A DNA stretch of 64,000 nt from SZUA-365 sp964635845 (lineage in GTDB: Bacteria > Bacteroidota > Ignavibacteria > SZUA-365), in assembly GCA_964635845.1 (NCBI GenBank), contig CAZWNO010000001.1, forward strand, positions 1 to 64,000. Direction: 5' to 3'. Of the stretch, positions 32,242 through 42,090 are shown one piece after another. The notes beneath the pieces are model-generated. The model did no database searches. It had not been told where the DNA came from and was given only the letters and a program-made list of their open reading frames with translations. Each line of letters begins with the position of its first letter. Within the stretch, counting starts at the first letter, position 1. Made by a program: the position numbers and the translations under genes.

Positions 32242-33729
32242 ATGGCGAAACCCATGAGTATTCTCTTCGTTTCCAGCGAAGTAGTTCCTTTCGCCAAAAC
32301 GGGTGGACTGGCGGATGTTTCAGCCGCTCTCCCGCAAGTCGTGCGCGAACTCGGCCACGATATCCGCATCATCATGCCCAAATTCGCCGCTGTAAGTGAT
32401 CGCAAATTCAAGATTCACGACATCAAGCGTCTGACGGACATGCCCATCCAACTGGGTGAGCGCACGTTCCTGGCCAGTGTCAAAAGTTCATTCCTGACGA
32501 ATATCAAGACGAAAGTCCAGGTCTATTTTCTCAGCAACGAGCAGCTCTACTGCCGCCCCGATCTCTATACCGATCCGAAGACGAAGATCGCATGGCCTGA
32601 CAATGACGACCGCTTCATGTTTTTCTGTCGCGGGGTGATCGAAACGCTGATCCTGCTCGGTTGGAAACCCGATATCATTCATCTCAACGACTGGCAGACC
32701 GGCCTGATCGCGGCGCTGCTCAAGACGGAATACGCGAACGAGCCGCTGTTCAAAAACACGAAGGTCGTGTTCACGGTGCACAATGCGGCGTACCAGGGAA
32801 TTTTCCCGAAGGAGTCCTTCGTGAAAACAGGTCTCCCCGCGAAAGCCTTCAAGATGGAGGGCGTGGAATACCACGGGGACGTGAACCTGCTGAAAGCCGG
32901 ACTGATGTATGCCGATGCGATCACGACAGTCAGTCCCACCTACGCCAAGGAAGTGCGCAGCACGAAGGAATACGGATACGGTCTCGAGGACGTGTTCAAG
33001 AAGAAGGCGAGGAAGACCGTCGGCATCCTCAACGGAATGGACATCCATCTCTGGAATCCGGAAGTCGACAAGGTCATTCCGAAAAACTATTCGGCACTGA
33101 CACTTGAAGACAAGCTGGAGAACAAGAAGGCACTGTGCGATCGCTTCAATCTTCCGTACGATCCGCGTGTGCCCGTCGTCGGAATCGTCTCGCGCCTGGC
33201 GGATCAGAAAGGTTTCGACCTCATCGAAGAGAAGCTCGAAGAAATGATGAAGCTCGAACTGCAGCTTGTCGTGCTCGGTTCAGGGGAGAAGAGATACGAG
33301 GATCTGTTCACGAAAGCCGCCAGGAAGTTCAAGAAGAAAATCGGTGCGCATATCGGTTTCGACGAGGATCTGGCGCACCTTATCGAAGCGGGGGCCGATA
33401 TGTTCCTCATGCCTTCGAAGTACGAGCCTTGCGGACTGAACCAGATGTACAGCCTGCGCTACGGTACGCTTCCCATCGTGCGATCGACGGGCGGACTCAC
33501 GGATACGGTCGAGGATCTCGACCTCAAACCCAAGGCCGGCACCGGTTTCGTTTTCGAGAAATACAATGCGAAGCAGATGGTGGATGCAATCAAGCGCGCG
33601 CTCGCGGCATTCAGCGATGAAAAGATCTGGCATGCGGCCATGAAGCGCGCGATGGCGAAGGACTATTCATGGGATGCCTCCGCCCAGAAGTATATTGAGC
33701 TGTATAAAAACCTGCTCAAGAAGAAATAA
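32242..33729 (+). CDS. glgA: Glycogen synthase (ADP-glucose)
   Basis: 495 residues, GT5 family. The start MAKPMSILFVSSEVVPFAKT with GGAG 7 nt upstream includes the nucleotide-sugar-binding KTGGLADV motif. Other family marks: DIIHLNDWQTGLIAAL, VFTVHNAAYQGIFP, TTVSPTYAKEV, GILNGMDIHLWNPE, then VSRLADQKGFDL and MPSKYEPCGLNQMY with RSTGGLTDTVEDL in the C-terminal GT-B domain. It elongates alpha-1,4-glucan from ADP-glucose in the cytoplasm. No other glycogen gene is next to it. Length is typical. Confidence 0.95.
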   Translation: MAKPMSILFVSSEVVPFAKTGGLADVSAALPQVVRELGHDIRIIMPKFAAVSDRKFKIHDIKRLTDMPIQLGERTFLASVKSSFLTNIKTKVQVYFLSNEQLYCRPDLYTDPKTKIAWPDNDDRFMFFCRGVIETLILLGWKPDIIHLNDWQTGLIAALLKTEYANEPLFKNTKVVFTVHNAAYQGIFPKESFVKTGLPAKAFKMEGVEYHGDVNLLKAGLMYADAITTVSPTYAKEVRSTKEYGYGLEDVFKKKARKTVGILNGMDIHLWNPEVDKVIPKNYSALTLEDKLENKKALCDRFNLPYDPRVPVVGIVSRLADQKGFDLIEEKLEEMMKLELQLVVLGSGEKRYEDLFTKAARKFKKKIGAHIGFDEDLAHLIEAGADMFLMPSKYEPCGLNQMYSLRYGTLPIVRSTGGLTDTVEDLDLKPKAGTGFVFEKYNAKQMVDAIKRALAAFSDEKIWHAAMKRAMAKDYSWDASAQKYIELYKNLLKKK

Positions 33730-33794
33730 CAGAAGCTCGGCAGGATTCCAATCCCGGAGATCGACCCCATGACGCGGTGTCAGGGAATTCTCCC

Positions 33795-33826
33795 TTGCCG
33801 GTGATAGGTGGGATGCAGTATTTTAT
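33795..33826 (+). promoter_or_regulatory. Possible promoter TTG-N21-TATTTTAT for the envelope trio
   Basis: TTG at 33795-33797 and TATTTTAT at 33819-33826 with 21 bp between them. A perfect 7-bp hairpin with a four-base loop follows at 33839-33856, before the GTG start at 33887. Confidence 0.32.
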
Positions 33827-33886
33827 CCCACTATTCCCGCCGGAAGCGGTTCCGGCAGCATAACGAATAAACAGGACCGCCCACAC

Positions 33887-35056
33887 GTGCGTATCGTCTC
33901 CGCTCTTGCTCTCTTTCTGCTGTTTCTGACGGCTTGCCAAAATGACCCCGATCCTACGGGAATAGGCCTGATCCCCGACGAAGACCTTATCGGAGCGCTG
34001 CGCTTCGACAGCCAGCGCGATTCCGCATCGATGCGGCATGCGACATACAGTTACCCGATGACGCATGCAGCGTCGACCGTGCTCTCCGTCGGAGCGGCCG
34101 ATGGATTTGAGAGCCGTGCGCTGCTGCGCTGGCTGTATCTCCCGGACACGATCGGGAACGGCGGACGCATCGTTTCGGCGGTTATCCGGCTTCGTTCCCG
34201 CCCGTACAATATCGGCGGCAGTGCCGCTTCGTACCGCCTCGAGGCGAAAGAAATCACGAGTTTCTGGAACTCCTTCACGATCACGTCCGACAGTCTTCGC
34301 CTCGGGAAGCTGAAGTACGAGGCGACCCCGGCGGGCGTCTTCGAAGGAACCCTCGGAGAGACCGACAGTCTCGAGATGGCGATCGACAGCGTTCTGATCC
34401 GGAAGTGGCTTGTGAACAGTCAGGAAGGCAATTTCACGAAGAACTATGGCGTGCTGCTGGAAGCACCGGGAAGCGGGATCATACGCAGCTTCCAATCGCT
34501 TGAAATAGCGAATGCCAGTCCTCCGCGGCTGATCGTCGTCATGGAGACAGCCGGCAAGTTAGATACACTTTACGGTGACACCGGGGATGACACGTATATC
34601 GTGACAGGGGAGAAACGCGAGGATGCCGAGCGCATTATCCTTCAAGGCGGTGTGTCGATTCGTGGAAACCTGTTCTTCGACGTCTCCGCCATCCCTCCCG
34701 CCAGCATCATCAATTACGCGACGCTCTATCTGACGAAGGATCCCGGGCTCAGCACCCATTACTATCAGGGCGCGGATACCGTTCTCGTGTATGAGAACGT
34801 CGACAGCACGAAGAACACGCTTAGAAGCGGTGGAATCATTTCACGCACCGACGCCGCGATGCCCGGTGTATTCATCGCGGACGGAGTGCTGCTCACACGT
34901 GCGGTGCAGAGCTGGGTGAACGGCAAGGGGAATTACGGACTGATTCTCCTGGCCATGAACGAGAACACGGATCTTGACCGAATGGCCATCTACGGTGCGC
35001 ACGCAGCGGCGGACAAGCGCCCGCGCCTTGTCGTGACCTATACTTCCCAACCCTGA
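33887..35056 (+). CDS. DNRLRE/DUF4270-like lipoprotein
   Basis: 389 residues from a GTG with AGGA about 10 nt upstream. MRIVSALALFLLFLTAC is a lipoprotein signal (Cys17). The mature start QNDPDPTGIGLIPDEDLIG resembles Bacteroidota DUF4270 lipoproteins. The body has two DNRLRE-like beta modules: SRALLRWLYLPDTIGNGGRI through RLRSRPYN, and RGNLFFDVSAIPPASIINYA with YGLILLAMNE, then RPRLVVTY near the end. Such modules support surface or polysaccharide-associated proteins. It is tightly followed (5 bp) by the barrel gene, which suggests one operon. Confidence 0.75.
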   Translation: MRIVSALALFLLFLTACQNDPDPTGIGLIPDEDLIGALRFDSQRDSASMRHATYSYPMTHAASTVLSVGAADGFESRALLRWLYLPDTIGNGGRIVSAVIRLRSRPYNIGGSAASYRLEAKEITSFWNSFTITSDSLRLGKLKYEATPAGVFEGTLGETDSLEMAIDSVLIRKWLVNSQEGNFTKNYGVLLEAPGSGIIRSFQSLEIANASPPRLIVVMETAGKLDTLYGDTGDDTYIVTGEKREDAERIILQGGVSIRGNLFFDVSAIPPASIINYATLYLTKDPGLSTHYYQGADTVLVYENVDSTKNTLRSGGIISRTDAAMPGVFIADGVLLTRAVQSWVNGKGNYGLILLAMNENTDLDRMAIYGAHAAADKRPRLVVTYTSQP

Positions 35057-35061
35057 GCGAC

Positions 35062-36264
35062 ATGAAAAAAACCATCTTCGCATTGTTGTTGTGTACGAGT
35101 CTCGCCAGCGCGCAGAACGGCGGCACGATCGAGTCGCGCTTCGGGATCGGCGAACTGGACCTGATGGTGACGTCGCGTCAGCGCGGGATGGGGACGGCCG
35201 CAGCCGGGCTGCTGTCGGCCACGGACATCAACAGCATCAATCCGGCAGCCTGGTCCGATGTACGGGAACTCCGTCTCCAGGGCGGCATGTCCTTCGAACA
35301 TGTCACGATGTCCCATTCCGATAACACCGTCAGCAGCGGAGCGATCAAGGGATTCCATTTCGTGATGCCACTCGAGGAAAGCCTGCGCCTTCGCCTCGGT
35401 TCCGCTATCATGCCTGTCAGCCGGTCCGTGTACAAAACCCTGGGATCCGGCACGATAGAAGGCGAGCCCTATACGGTCAACTATGAGGGCGCGGGCGGGA
35501 TTTCGCTTTTCCGCGCGGGGCTCTCGGCCGAACCGCTGGCGCATGTGAAGATCGGCGCGGCGTATAATTACTATTTCGGTAATATCGACCAGAACTGGGA
35601 GCTGAGTTTCAAAAACGGATTGTGGTACTCGGCCAGGCAGACGCGTGCGACGAGCCACAGCGGATCGGGCTTCCTCCTGGGTCTGCTGTACGACGGCATC
35701 CGGGATGTCAGCATCGGAGTCGCGCTGCGCACCGCGGCCGCCCTCAATGCAACCCGTAACCTGGTGTACGAATACTCCACGGAGGATTCCACACTGACCG
35801 GTGCAAGCGGAACGCAGGACCTTCCCTCCATGCTTTCGGCCGGCATTTCCTGGCAGATGACCGACGAACTGCTCATCGCGGCCGATTACAGCAGGCAGGA
35901 TTGGACAGAAGCGATCATGTTCGAGGGGAAACAAAGCGGACAGGGCGTTGCGTACAAATGGGCAGTGGGCGCAGAATGGTACCCATACAAGAATGACCCG
36001 GAAGCGCGCACATTGAGCCGGACAGCGTTTCGTCTTGGATTCTACCTGCAGCAACCCTATGTGGCATTCGACAATCAATCTGGAACCGAACAATTCATCA
36101 CCGCCGGTGTCGGTTTCCCCATCTTTGGAAGCAATCGCGGCGATATCGCCGTGGAATACGGATGGCGAGGCAGTGAAACGCAGTCGCTGGGAACACAGAA
36201 CATCCTGCGTCTCACGCTCTTCGTTACAGTTGGTGAGCCCTGGTTCGTACGCAGCCAGGACTAG
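35062..36264 (+). CDS. FadL/PorV-like outer-membrane beta-barrel protein
   Basis: 400 residues with a signal peptide (MKKTIFALLLCTSLASAQ). The mature N-terminus has IESRFGIGELDL and RQRGMGTAAAGLLSATDINS with INPAAWSDV, matching the GMG...NPA pattern of FadL-type barrels common in this phylum. The rest is alternating strands with aromatic girdle residues (YNYYFGNIDQNWEL; LRLTLFVTVGEPWFV). It is predicted to be an outer-membrane channel or a T9SS accessory of the PorV fold; which of the two is not decided by sequence. It sits between a lipoprotein and a TPR protein in a likely operon. Confidence 0.75.
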   Translation: MKKTIFALLLCTSLASAQNGGTIESRFGIGELDLMVTSRQRGMGTAAAGLLSATDINSINPAAWSDVRELRLQGGMSFEHVTMSHSDNTVSSGAIKGFHFVMPLEESLRLRLGSAIMPVSRSVYKTLGSGTIEGEPYTVNYEGAGGISLFRAGLSAEPLAHVKIGAAYNYYFGNIDQNWELSFKNGLWYSARQTRATSHSGSGFLLGLLYDGIRDVSIGVALRTAAALNATRNLVYEYSTEDSTLTGASGTQDLPSMLSAGISWQMTDELLIAADYSRQDWTEAIMFEGKQSGQGVAYKWAVGAEWYPYKNDPEARTLSRTAFRLGFYLQQPYVAFDNQSGTEQFITAGVGFPIFGSNRGDIAVEYGWRGSETQSLGTQNILRLTLFVTVGEPWFVRSQD

Positions 36265-36298
36265 TATTCTTCGTTTTTCGACCCTGGAGGATAGCAGC

Positions 36299-37585
36299 AT
36301 GAACCGCCTTATGAACAAGCTCCTCGGAATCGTTGTTGTGCTTTTGCTGTCGGCACAGCCGATCACGGTGCTTGCGCAGAACGACAGCAGCCCGGATGAG
36401 ACCGAACGCCTCCTCCGCCGCAACTGGAGCCTTTTCCTCGAATACTTCAAGACGAACGATTTCAAGGCAGCGAAGATCGCAGGCTGGAAGATCATGGAGC
36501 TCAATCCCGCGCGCTTCAACACATTCCACACGAAGATGATCGACCTGTACGACACTCTCGCCACCCGCGCAGCGACACCGGAAGTGAAGAAGGGCGCAGC
36601 CGACACGATGATGTCGATCATCGACAATGCCATGCTGACTTTTCCGGACCGCAAGGCCGAGTTTTCGCTCATCAAAGGTTACCAGCTCGAACGCCAGTAC
36701 ACCGACCGAAGCATGGACGCGATCCATGCGTACGAGGACGGCATCAATAGCGATTACGTGAATGCCGACATGTACTCGCTCATGCGCCTTGCTGTTCTGT
36801 ATTCGAAAGATCCGGAACTGAAGCCCAAGGCGATCCAGGTGCTCCAGGCGATCCTTCTTCGCGATCCGAACAACGAAACGGCTCAGGGTCTGCTCAAGAG
36901 TCTCATGGAAAATCCGGAGGAGTACGTCGTCGTTCTCCGCGATGCCTACTACGCCGATCCGGAGAACGTCACGAAGCTGTATGAACTGGCCAATGGCTTC
37001 TACGAACTGGTACAGCAGTACGACAGCGCGGCAGTGTACTTCGAGAAGCTGACGAAGCTCGCCCCCGACGTCAAGAATTACTGGCAGCGCTTCGGTGCCT
37101 GCTTGCTTTACCTCGAGAACTACAAGCGCGCATCCGTGGCCTATCGGAAGGTGACAGAGCTGGATCCGGAATCCAGGGAAGCATGGCTGAATCTCGCCCG
37201 TTCGGTGCTCCAGGAAGGCAAGCTCTCCGAGGCACGAAACCATGCCGAGAAAGCCTCCGCCCTCGATCCCGCCTGGGGTCTGCCGCATATGGTCGTCGCC
37301 AACGCATACGAAATGGCCGTCTCACGCTGCGTCGAAGGCACGCGCGGCGGCTGGGCGAACATGAAGGTGATCGACAAGATGGTGTATCTGCTCGCGCAGA
37401 GCGAATACAGCCGCGCCGCGAAGGACCCGCAGGTCGAGGCCCAGGCGCGCGAGCGTTCCAGCCGTCTGAACAGCCTCACACCGACGGCCGAAGATCTTTT
37501 CGTCAACAAGATTCCCAAGGGCAAGCCATACTCGATCAACAAGGACTGCTACGGCTGGATCGGCCGCAGCGTCACGCCCAACTAG
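36299..37585 (+). CDS. Exported tetratricopeptide-repeat protein
   Basis: 428 residues starting MNRLMNKLLGIVVVLLLSAQ, with GGAGG 7 nt upstream; the longer in-frame reading inside the barrel gene is rejected. The signal peptide ends near VLAQ. Helical TPR-like repeats fill the body: KAIQVLQAILLRDPNNETAQ, AVYFEKLTKLAPDVKNYWQR, ASVAYRKVTELDPESREAWL, and ARNHAEKASALDPAWGLPHM. Predicted periplasmic scaffold. The operon position suggests it assists the lipoprotein and barrel encoded upstream. Confidence 0.8.
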   Translation: MNRLMNKLLGIVVVLLLSAQPITVLAQNDSSPDETERLLRRNWSLFLEYFKTNDFKAAKIAGWKIMELNPARFNTFHTKMIDLYDTLATRAATPEVKKGAADTMMSIIDNAMLTFPDRKAEFSLIKGYQLERQYTDRSMDAIHAYEDGINSDYVNADMYSLMRLAVLYSKDPELKPKAIQVLQAILLRDPNNETAQGLLKSLMENPEEYVVVLRDAYYADPENVTKLYELANGFYELVQQYDSAAVYFEKLTKLAPDVKNYWQRFGACLLYLENYKRASVAYRKVTELDPESREAWLNLARSVLQEGKLSEARNHAEKASALDPAWGLPHMVVANAYEMAVSRCVEGTRGGWANMKVIDKMVYLLAQSEYSRAAKDPQVEAQARERSSRLNSLTPTAEDLFVNKIPKGKPYSINKDCYGWIGRSVTPN

Positions 37586-37595
37586 GAGGATCTGC

Positions 37596-38027
37596 ATGAT
37601 CGCCCTCGCCGCCGATCACGGAGGATACGGGTACAAGGAGCGCACCAAGGCCCTGCTCGACGCACTCGGTCTCGCGTGGAAGGACTTTGGCACGGACAGC
37701 GGAGAAAGCGTCGATTATCCCGACTTCGCTCATGCGGCCGCCGCAGCCATCCAGAGCGGAGAATGCGATCGCGGGATCTTTTTCTGCGGCACCGGGATCG
37801 GCATCGGCATCGTCGCGAACAGGCATCGCGGGATCCGCGCCGCATCGTGCCAGGTCCCTGAAGCCGCGCGCATGTCGCGGCTGCACAACGACGCCAACGT
37901 GCTCGCGCTCGGCGAGCGCCTGATCGATTGGGGACTGGCCGAACAGATGATCAGGATCTGGCTTGAAACACCATTCGAGGGCGGACGGCACGAACGCCGC
38001 ATACGAAAAATCGAAATCGAAGAATAA
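37596..38027 (+). CDS. rpiB: Ribose 5-phosphate isomerase B
   Basis: 143 residues; RpiB interconverts ribose 5-phosphate and ribulose 5-phosphate in the pentose phosphate pathway. Family motifs: ALAADHGGYGYKE at the start, VDYPDFA, the catalytic-cysteine loop FFCGTGIGIGIVANR, GIRAA, and HNDANVLALGERL. AGGAGG lies 6 nt before the ATG. It follows the TPR gene by 10 bp and is closed by a good terminator. Confidence 0.94.
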   Translation: MIALAADHGGYGYKERTKALLDALGLAWKDFGTDSGESVDYPDFAHAAAAAIQSGECDRGIFFCGTGIGIGIVANRHRGIRAASCQVPEAARMSRLHNDANVLALGERLIDWGLAEQMIRIWLETPFEGGRHERRIRKIEIEE

Positions 38028-38030
38028 CAA

Positions 38031-38057
38031 AAACGTCCCGCCTCGCGCGGGACGTTT
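38031..38057. terminator. Terminator hairpin after rpiB, likely serving both strands
   Basis: AACGTCCCGC and GCGGGACGTT pair around a short loop, with A residues before and TTTC after. It lies between convergent genes (rpiB and the Yip1-like gene). Confidence 0.8.
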
Positions 38058-38080
38058 CACTTAAGTGATGCAATACCGGA

Positions 38081-38875
38081 TTACATGCCGCCGACGCCGG
38101 CCAGCACACCCAGAAGCGAGAACAGGATCCAGATTGAAAATGCGACGATCATGCCTTTCGTCCGGCTGATGTTCGCCACTTTCTCGAATCCGATTCCCAG
38201 AACGTAATACGACCAGATGGCCACGGGATTCAGCATCATCAGGAAGCGCGTACTCATCGAAGTCATGTCGCCGTCGACGAACAGGGCGGGACTCAGGTTC
38301 GCGAAGGGCTTGTCGGTCACGAAGCTCAGCAGCAGGCTCAGCAGCTGATCGAGGCAGGAGATGTAGGTGCTGAGTCCGGCCGCGGAAAGGATCAGGACGA
38401 ATGTCGCATCACCCTTCACTCCGAAGCGAACCGCCAGCCAGTACAGCAGGCAGATCACGAAAAACATGATGATGGAGCCGATACTCGTGGAGAGCGTACC
38501 TCCGATTTTCATGACCCCCGACATGCTCTCCATCTTCTGCACGGCCTGCTCGGCCTGCTCCTGTGTCATCTGTCCCGACTCCACCCGTTCGGCAAGTCCT
38601 TTCGTCTGTTGTTCGATGATCATTGCCATGAAGGCGGGATTCGAGAAGCGAAGGAACATGCCGACGCCCAGGATGAGCGCCGTGATCAGGACGGGCACCA
38701 GCCAGTCCGAGGTCCGGGCACCCGCGGCGCGGACGTTTTCATACGTCGCGGAAGGTTCGGTGATAATTCCGACGAATTTGTCTGTTATCGAGAGCGCCTC
38801 GACGGGCGGGGGCGGGACGGCACTGAAGCCCGCGCCGTCGTACTGTGCTGCATTCGGATCGGGAGTGTCAGTCAT
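38081..38875 (-). CDS. Yip1-domain-like integral membrane protein
   Basis: 264 residues from an ATG with GGAGG 9 nt upstream. A soluble Pro-rich N-terminus (~1-60; VPPPPVEALSITDKFVGIIT with EPSATYENV) leads into about five membrane helices: VPVLITALILGVGMFL, IIMFFVICLLYWLAV, FVLILSAAGLSTYI, VAIWSYYVLGIGF, IVAFSIWILFSLLGVLA. The charged segment between helices 1 and 2 (AERVESGQMTQEQAEQAVQK) is typical of bacterial Yip1-like proteins. Role unknown; a membrane organisation role is only by analogy. Confidence 0.78.
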   Translation of the reverse strand: MTDTPDPNAAQYDGAGFSAVPPPPVEALSITDKFVGIITEPSATYENVRAAGARTSDWLVPVLITALILGVGMFLRFSNPAFMAMIIEQQTKGLAERVESGQMTQEQAEQAVQKMESMSGVMKIGGTLSTSIGSIIMFFVICLLYWLAVRFGVKGDATFVLILSAAGLSTYISCLDQLLSLLLSFVTDKPFANLSPALFVDGDMTSMSTRFLMMLNPVAIWSYYVLGIGFEKVANISRTKGMIVAFSIWILFSLLGVLAGVGGM

Positions 38876-39022
38876 GGAGCGAATCCTCCGAGGATGGATA
38901 AAAGGAATACTCTCTGAATATCGCAATCTACATTTCCCCGTGGAGGCATACAATTCCCCTCGATTATGTCCCATGCTTGGCATATATTCCCCCTTTGTCT
39001 GTCTGAGTCTACGGGGTTCCCG

Positions 39023-42000
39023 ATGAAAGCAATCCGTTTTCCGTTCTTCCTTGCCCTCACGTGCATCCATCTTCTGTGCATACAGCCGCTCGCAGCCCAA
39101 TGGCAGTGGCTCAATCCGTTGCCGGAGGGAAACGAGTTTCTCGATGCCACGTTCCTCGACGCGCAGAAGGGATGGATCGTCGGCGGGAACGGGGCCCTGC
39201 TGCAGACGAACGACGGCGGGATCACCTGGTCGCCGCAGTCAAACATTCTCCGCACGACGCCGTTTCTCGGTCTGAGCATCGTGTTCACCGACGCTCTCAC
39301 GGGAGTGGTGTCCACGAACAACGGGCTGCTGCTTCGGAGCAGCGATGGCGGATTCAGCTGGGGGCTGCTGCCGCGCAGCGCGCTCACGCTGCAGAAGCTG
39401 CGCAAGGCTCCCGATGGCAGTCTCTGGGGAATCGGCAGTCTCGGCGCCATCGCGCGCAGCACGGATGCCGGCCTGACCTGGCAGCGGTTTTCCACCGGAA
39501 TCACGACCGTGGTCTATGATATCGAATTCCCCGATGCGCAGACCGTCGTCGCCGTCTGCGGAGGCGGCACTGTCCTGCGCAGCGTGGATGCCGGCCAGAA
39601 CTGGACGAGCATGCAGGCCGGAATCGGGACGGACATCATCTCCCTCGATTTCCGCGATGCCATGACAGGTTTCGCCGTACAGAAACCGAAATACCTGCTG
39701 ACGACGACAGACGGCGGAGCGACCTGGCGCGACAGTTCGTTCGTGGTCAACGAACTGACGCAGGTGCGTTTCGCCGATGCGAACACGGGCTGGCTGGTGA
39801 GCAACAGCGTCGGATCGGTGTTCAGGACCGTCGACGGCGGAATGAGCTGGCAGTTCGTCGAAGTCGAGCAACCGCGCCGATTCACCTTCTACGCGGTGTA
39901 TCCCATCGATGCGCAACAATCATTGCTGCTCGGAACGGGCGGCGCGGTGTTCACGACCACCGACGGCGGTCAGATATGGAATCAGCGCGGCACGGCGATT
40001 TCCCGCCAGCATTTCAACGGCGTGACGGCGCTGAGCGACAGCGCAGCCTGGATCTTCGGCGACGGAGCGGCGTTTTTCACCAACGATGCCGGTCAGACCT
40101 GGAGCGGATCGGACACCATCTCCCTCCCGGGATTCCGTTCCGGATACGCGCTGTCCGAAACGCGAATCATCGGAAGCGGCAGCCAGGGGCAGGTCATGTT
40201 CTCGTCCGACGGCGGACAGAGCTGGCAGACGCAGGAGCTGAGCGCGCGCGGACTGATCCGACAGATCGTCTTCGTCGATGACAACAACGGCTGGCTCGCC
40301 GGCGCGCACGGCACGCTCGCGCGGAGCTCCGACGGCGGTGCGACATGGGTGGAACTGGACGCCGGGGTGACGCACGATTTCAACGGCATCGCGGCGGTAT
40401 CCGCGAACGAAGCCTGGATCGCAGGGAATGAAGGTCGCATCTACCACACCACAGACGGGGGAGCGAACTGGGTTCCGCAGAACACATCGGTTTCCACGCA
40501 CCTGCAGGCCATTTACTTCACGGACGCGCTCAACGGCTGGGCCGGCGGGCAGCTCGCGCTTCTGCGAACGAGCGACGGCGGCACGACCTGGATCCCGGTC
40601 ACGGGACTGGCCGGTCTCGACGTGATCTATCGCATCGTATTCACCGATGCGCAGCACGGATATATCATGCTCAGCCGCTCCGTCGCGCGCACGAACGACG
40701 GAGGCGCGACGTTCTACCGCACGGACTATCCCGCCATCGGTCTCCATGATCTCGATGCGATCCCTGACGGTCACCTCTGGATGGCCGGCGATTTCGGCAC
40801 GATCATGCGCTACGTTCCCGCGGCTGCGATCCATATACAGCCCGACCGCATCGACTTCGGCGACGTCGCCGTCACCAAGCAGCTGAATCAGACGTTCACC
40901 GTTTCCAATCGCGGGGAGATCCCCCTCGATTTCAACAACGTCGCGACGATAGGTCCAGGATTCCTGTTCATCAATGGCGATCTCTCGCCACTGCAGCCCG
41001 GCGACAGCCGTGTCTTCACCATCGGCTTCGCTCCGCAGGACACCGGCATGGCCTATGGCACGGCGACGGTGTATTCGAATGCCGCGCTGGGAATTCCTTT
41101 CGTCGAGCTGGTCGGACACGGGGTGCCCCGTGGGACTTCCGCGTTCATCCATACTCCCGACACGCTCGATTTCGGCGAGCTCCTGCTCGGCACGTACGCG
41201 TCACGGTTCGTGACGCTCACGAACCGGGGCACGCTGCCACTACTGATCAGTCAGGAACGCATGAGCGGCGGGGACTCCACCATGTTCCAGGTCACGCAGG
41301 AGTCCACCTTTTTCTATGCGGCGGGGAAGACGGATTCGGTGCAGATAACCTTTAGTCCGCTGCGTGCTGGTGATTTCCTGAGCTGGCTGCTCATGGAATC
41401 GAACGATCCGGTGGAGCCTTACTACCTCATTCCCGTCAAGGGCAGCGGAATCACGCCCACGATTGCCACCGACGACCCGATCGAGTTCGGGTACGTACTC
41501 ATCGACGACAGCAAAACAGTGGATGTCAGCATCCGGAATACCGGCAGGGCGCCGCTGCACATCAGCAGCTGGACGCCGGGCGGCGCCGACGCGGCGTTGT
41601 TCACGTTCACCAATCCCGGTACCGTGACGATTGCCGGCGGCGACTCTCTCGTCCTGCCCGTGACCTTCTCCCCGCTGAGCTACGGCGAGAAGAACGCGGT
41701 GATTACCATCGTCTCCGACGACCTGCTCAAGAGCAGCTACGACCTTCGATTGCGCGGCAACGCGACGACGCTCGATGTGGACGGCGTGTCCGTCCCGGCG
41801 GACGTCCGGCTCCAGCAGAATTATCCGAATCCGGTATCACTATCCGATAACGGCATGACCGTCTATACCGTCATGCTTCCCCAGCAGATGGCCGTGACAC
41901 TGACCCTGCACGACCTGCAGGGACGCGAGGTGCTGCGCGTCGCGGACGGCATGCTCGCAGCCGGACGCAGCGATATCAGCGCGGACCTTTCCGCGCTGTC

Positions 42001-42085
42001 GAGCGGCAGTTATCGCGCGCTGCTCACCGCGCGCAGCGGCGGAACGCAGTCGCAGCGGCAGGTCCTGACGGTTGTCATACGATAA
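39023..42085 (+). CDS. Large secreted Ycf48/BNR propeller with choice-of-anchor modules and T9SS sorting domain
   Basis: About 1020 residues; signal peptide MKAIRFPFFLALTCIHLLC through LAAQ. Residues ~25-600 are repeated Ycf48/BNR blades (LLQTNDGGITWSP; LLRSSDGGFSWGLL; IYHTTDGGANWVPQ and many more). Residues ~600-915 are three choice-of-anchor D-type Ig modules (IDFGDVAVTKQLNQTFTVSN; LDFGELLLGTYASRFVTLTN; IEFGYVLIDDSKTVDVSIRN). The end, LQQNYPNPVSLSDNG with LHDLQGREVLRV, is a T9SS type A sorting domain. Predicted cell-surface protein. It ends 5 bp before menF, so the menaquinone genes may be transcribed from its promoter or by readthrough. Confidence 0.85.
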   Translation: MKAIRFPFFLALTCIHLLCIQPLAAQWQWLNPLPEGNEFLDATFLDAQKGWIVGGNGALLQTNDGGITWSPQSNILRTTPFLGLSIVFTDALTGVVSTNNGLLLRSSDGGFSWGLLPRSALTLQKLRKAPDGSLWGIGSLGAIARSTDAGLTWQRFSTGITTVVYDIEFPDAQTVVAVCGGGTVLRSVDAGQNWTSMQAGIGTDIISLDFRDAMTGFAVQKPKYLLTTTDGGATWRDSSFVVNELTQVRFADANTGWLVSNSVGSVFRTVDGGMSWQFVEVEQPRRFTFYAVYPIDAQQSLLLGTGGAVFTTTDGGQIWNQRGTAISRQHFNGVTALSDSAAWIFGDGAAFFTNDAGQTWSGSDTISLPGFRSGYALSETRIIGSGSQGQVMFSSDGGQSWQTQELSARGLIRQIVFVDDNNGWLAGAHGTLARSSDGGATWVELDAGVTHDFNGIAAVSANEAWIAGNEGRIYHTTDGGANWVPQNTSVSTHLQAIYFTDALNGWAGGQLALLRTSDGGTTWIPVTGLAGLDVIYRIVFTDAQHGYIMLSRSVARTNDGGATFYRTDYPAIGLHDLDAIPDGHLWMAGDFGTIMRYVPAAAIHIQPDRIDFGDVAVTKQLNQTFTVSNRGEIPLDFNNVATIGPGFLFINGDLSPLQPGDSRVFTIGFAPQDTGMAYGTATVYSNAALGIPFVELVGHGVPRGTSAFIHTPDTLDFGELLLGTYASRFVTLTNRGTLPLLISQERMSGGDSTMFQVTQESTFFYAAGKTDSVQITFSPLRAGDFLSWLLMESNDPVEPYYLIPVKGSGITPTIATDDPIEFGYVLIDDSKTVDVSIRNTGRAPLHISSWTPGGADAALFTFTNPGTVTIAGGDSLVLPVTFSPLSYGEKNAVITIVSDDLLKSSYDLRLRGNATTLDVDGVSVPADVRLQQNYPNPVSLSDNGMTVYTVMLPQQMAVTLTLHDLQGREVLRVADGMLAAGRSDISADLSALSSGSYRALLTARSGGTQSQRQVLTVVIR

Positions 42086-42090
42086 CCGGC

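Noticed and set aside
33716..34495. 259-codon minus-strand frame opposite the DNRLRE lipoprotein
   Set aside because: No motif or ribosome binding site; the plus-strand lipoprotein has a clean lipobox and domain pattern.
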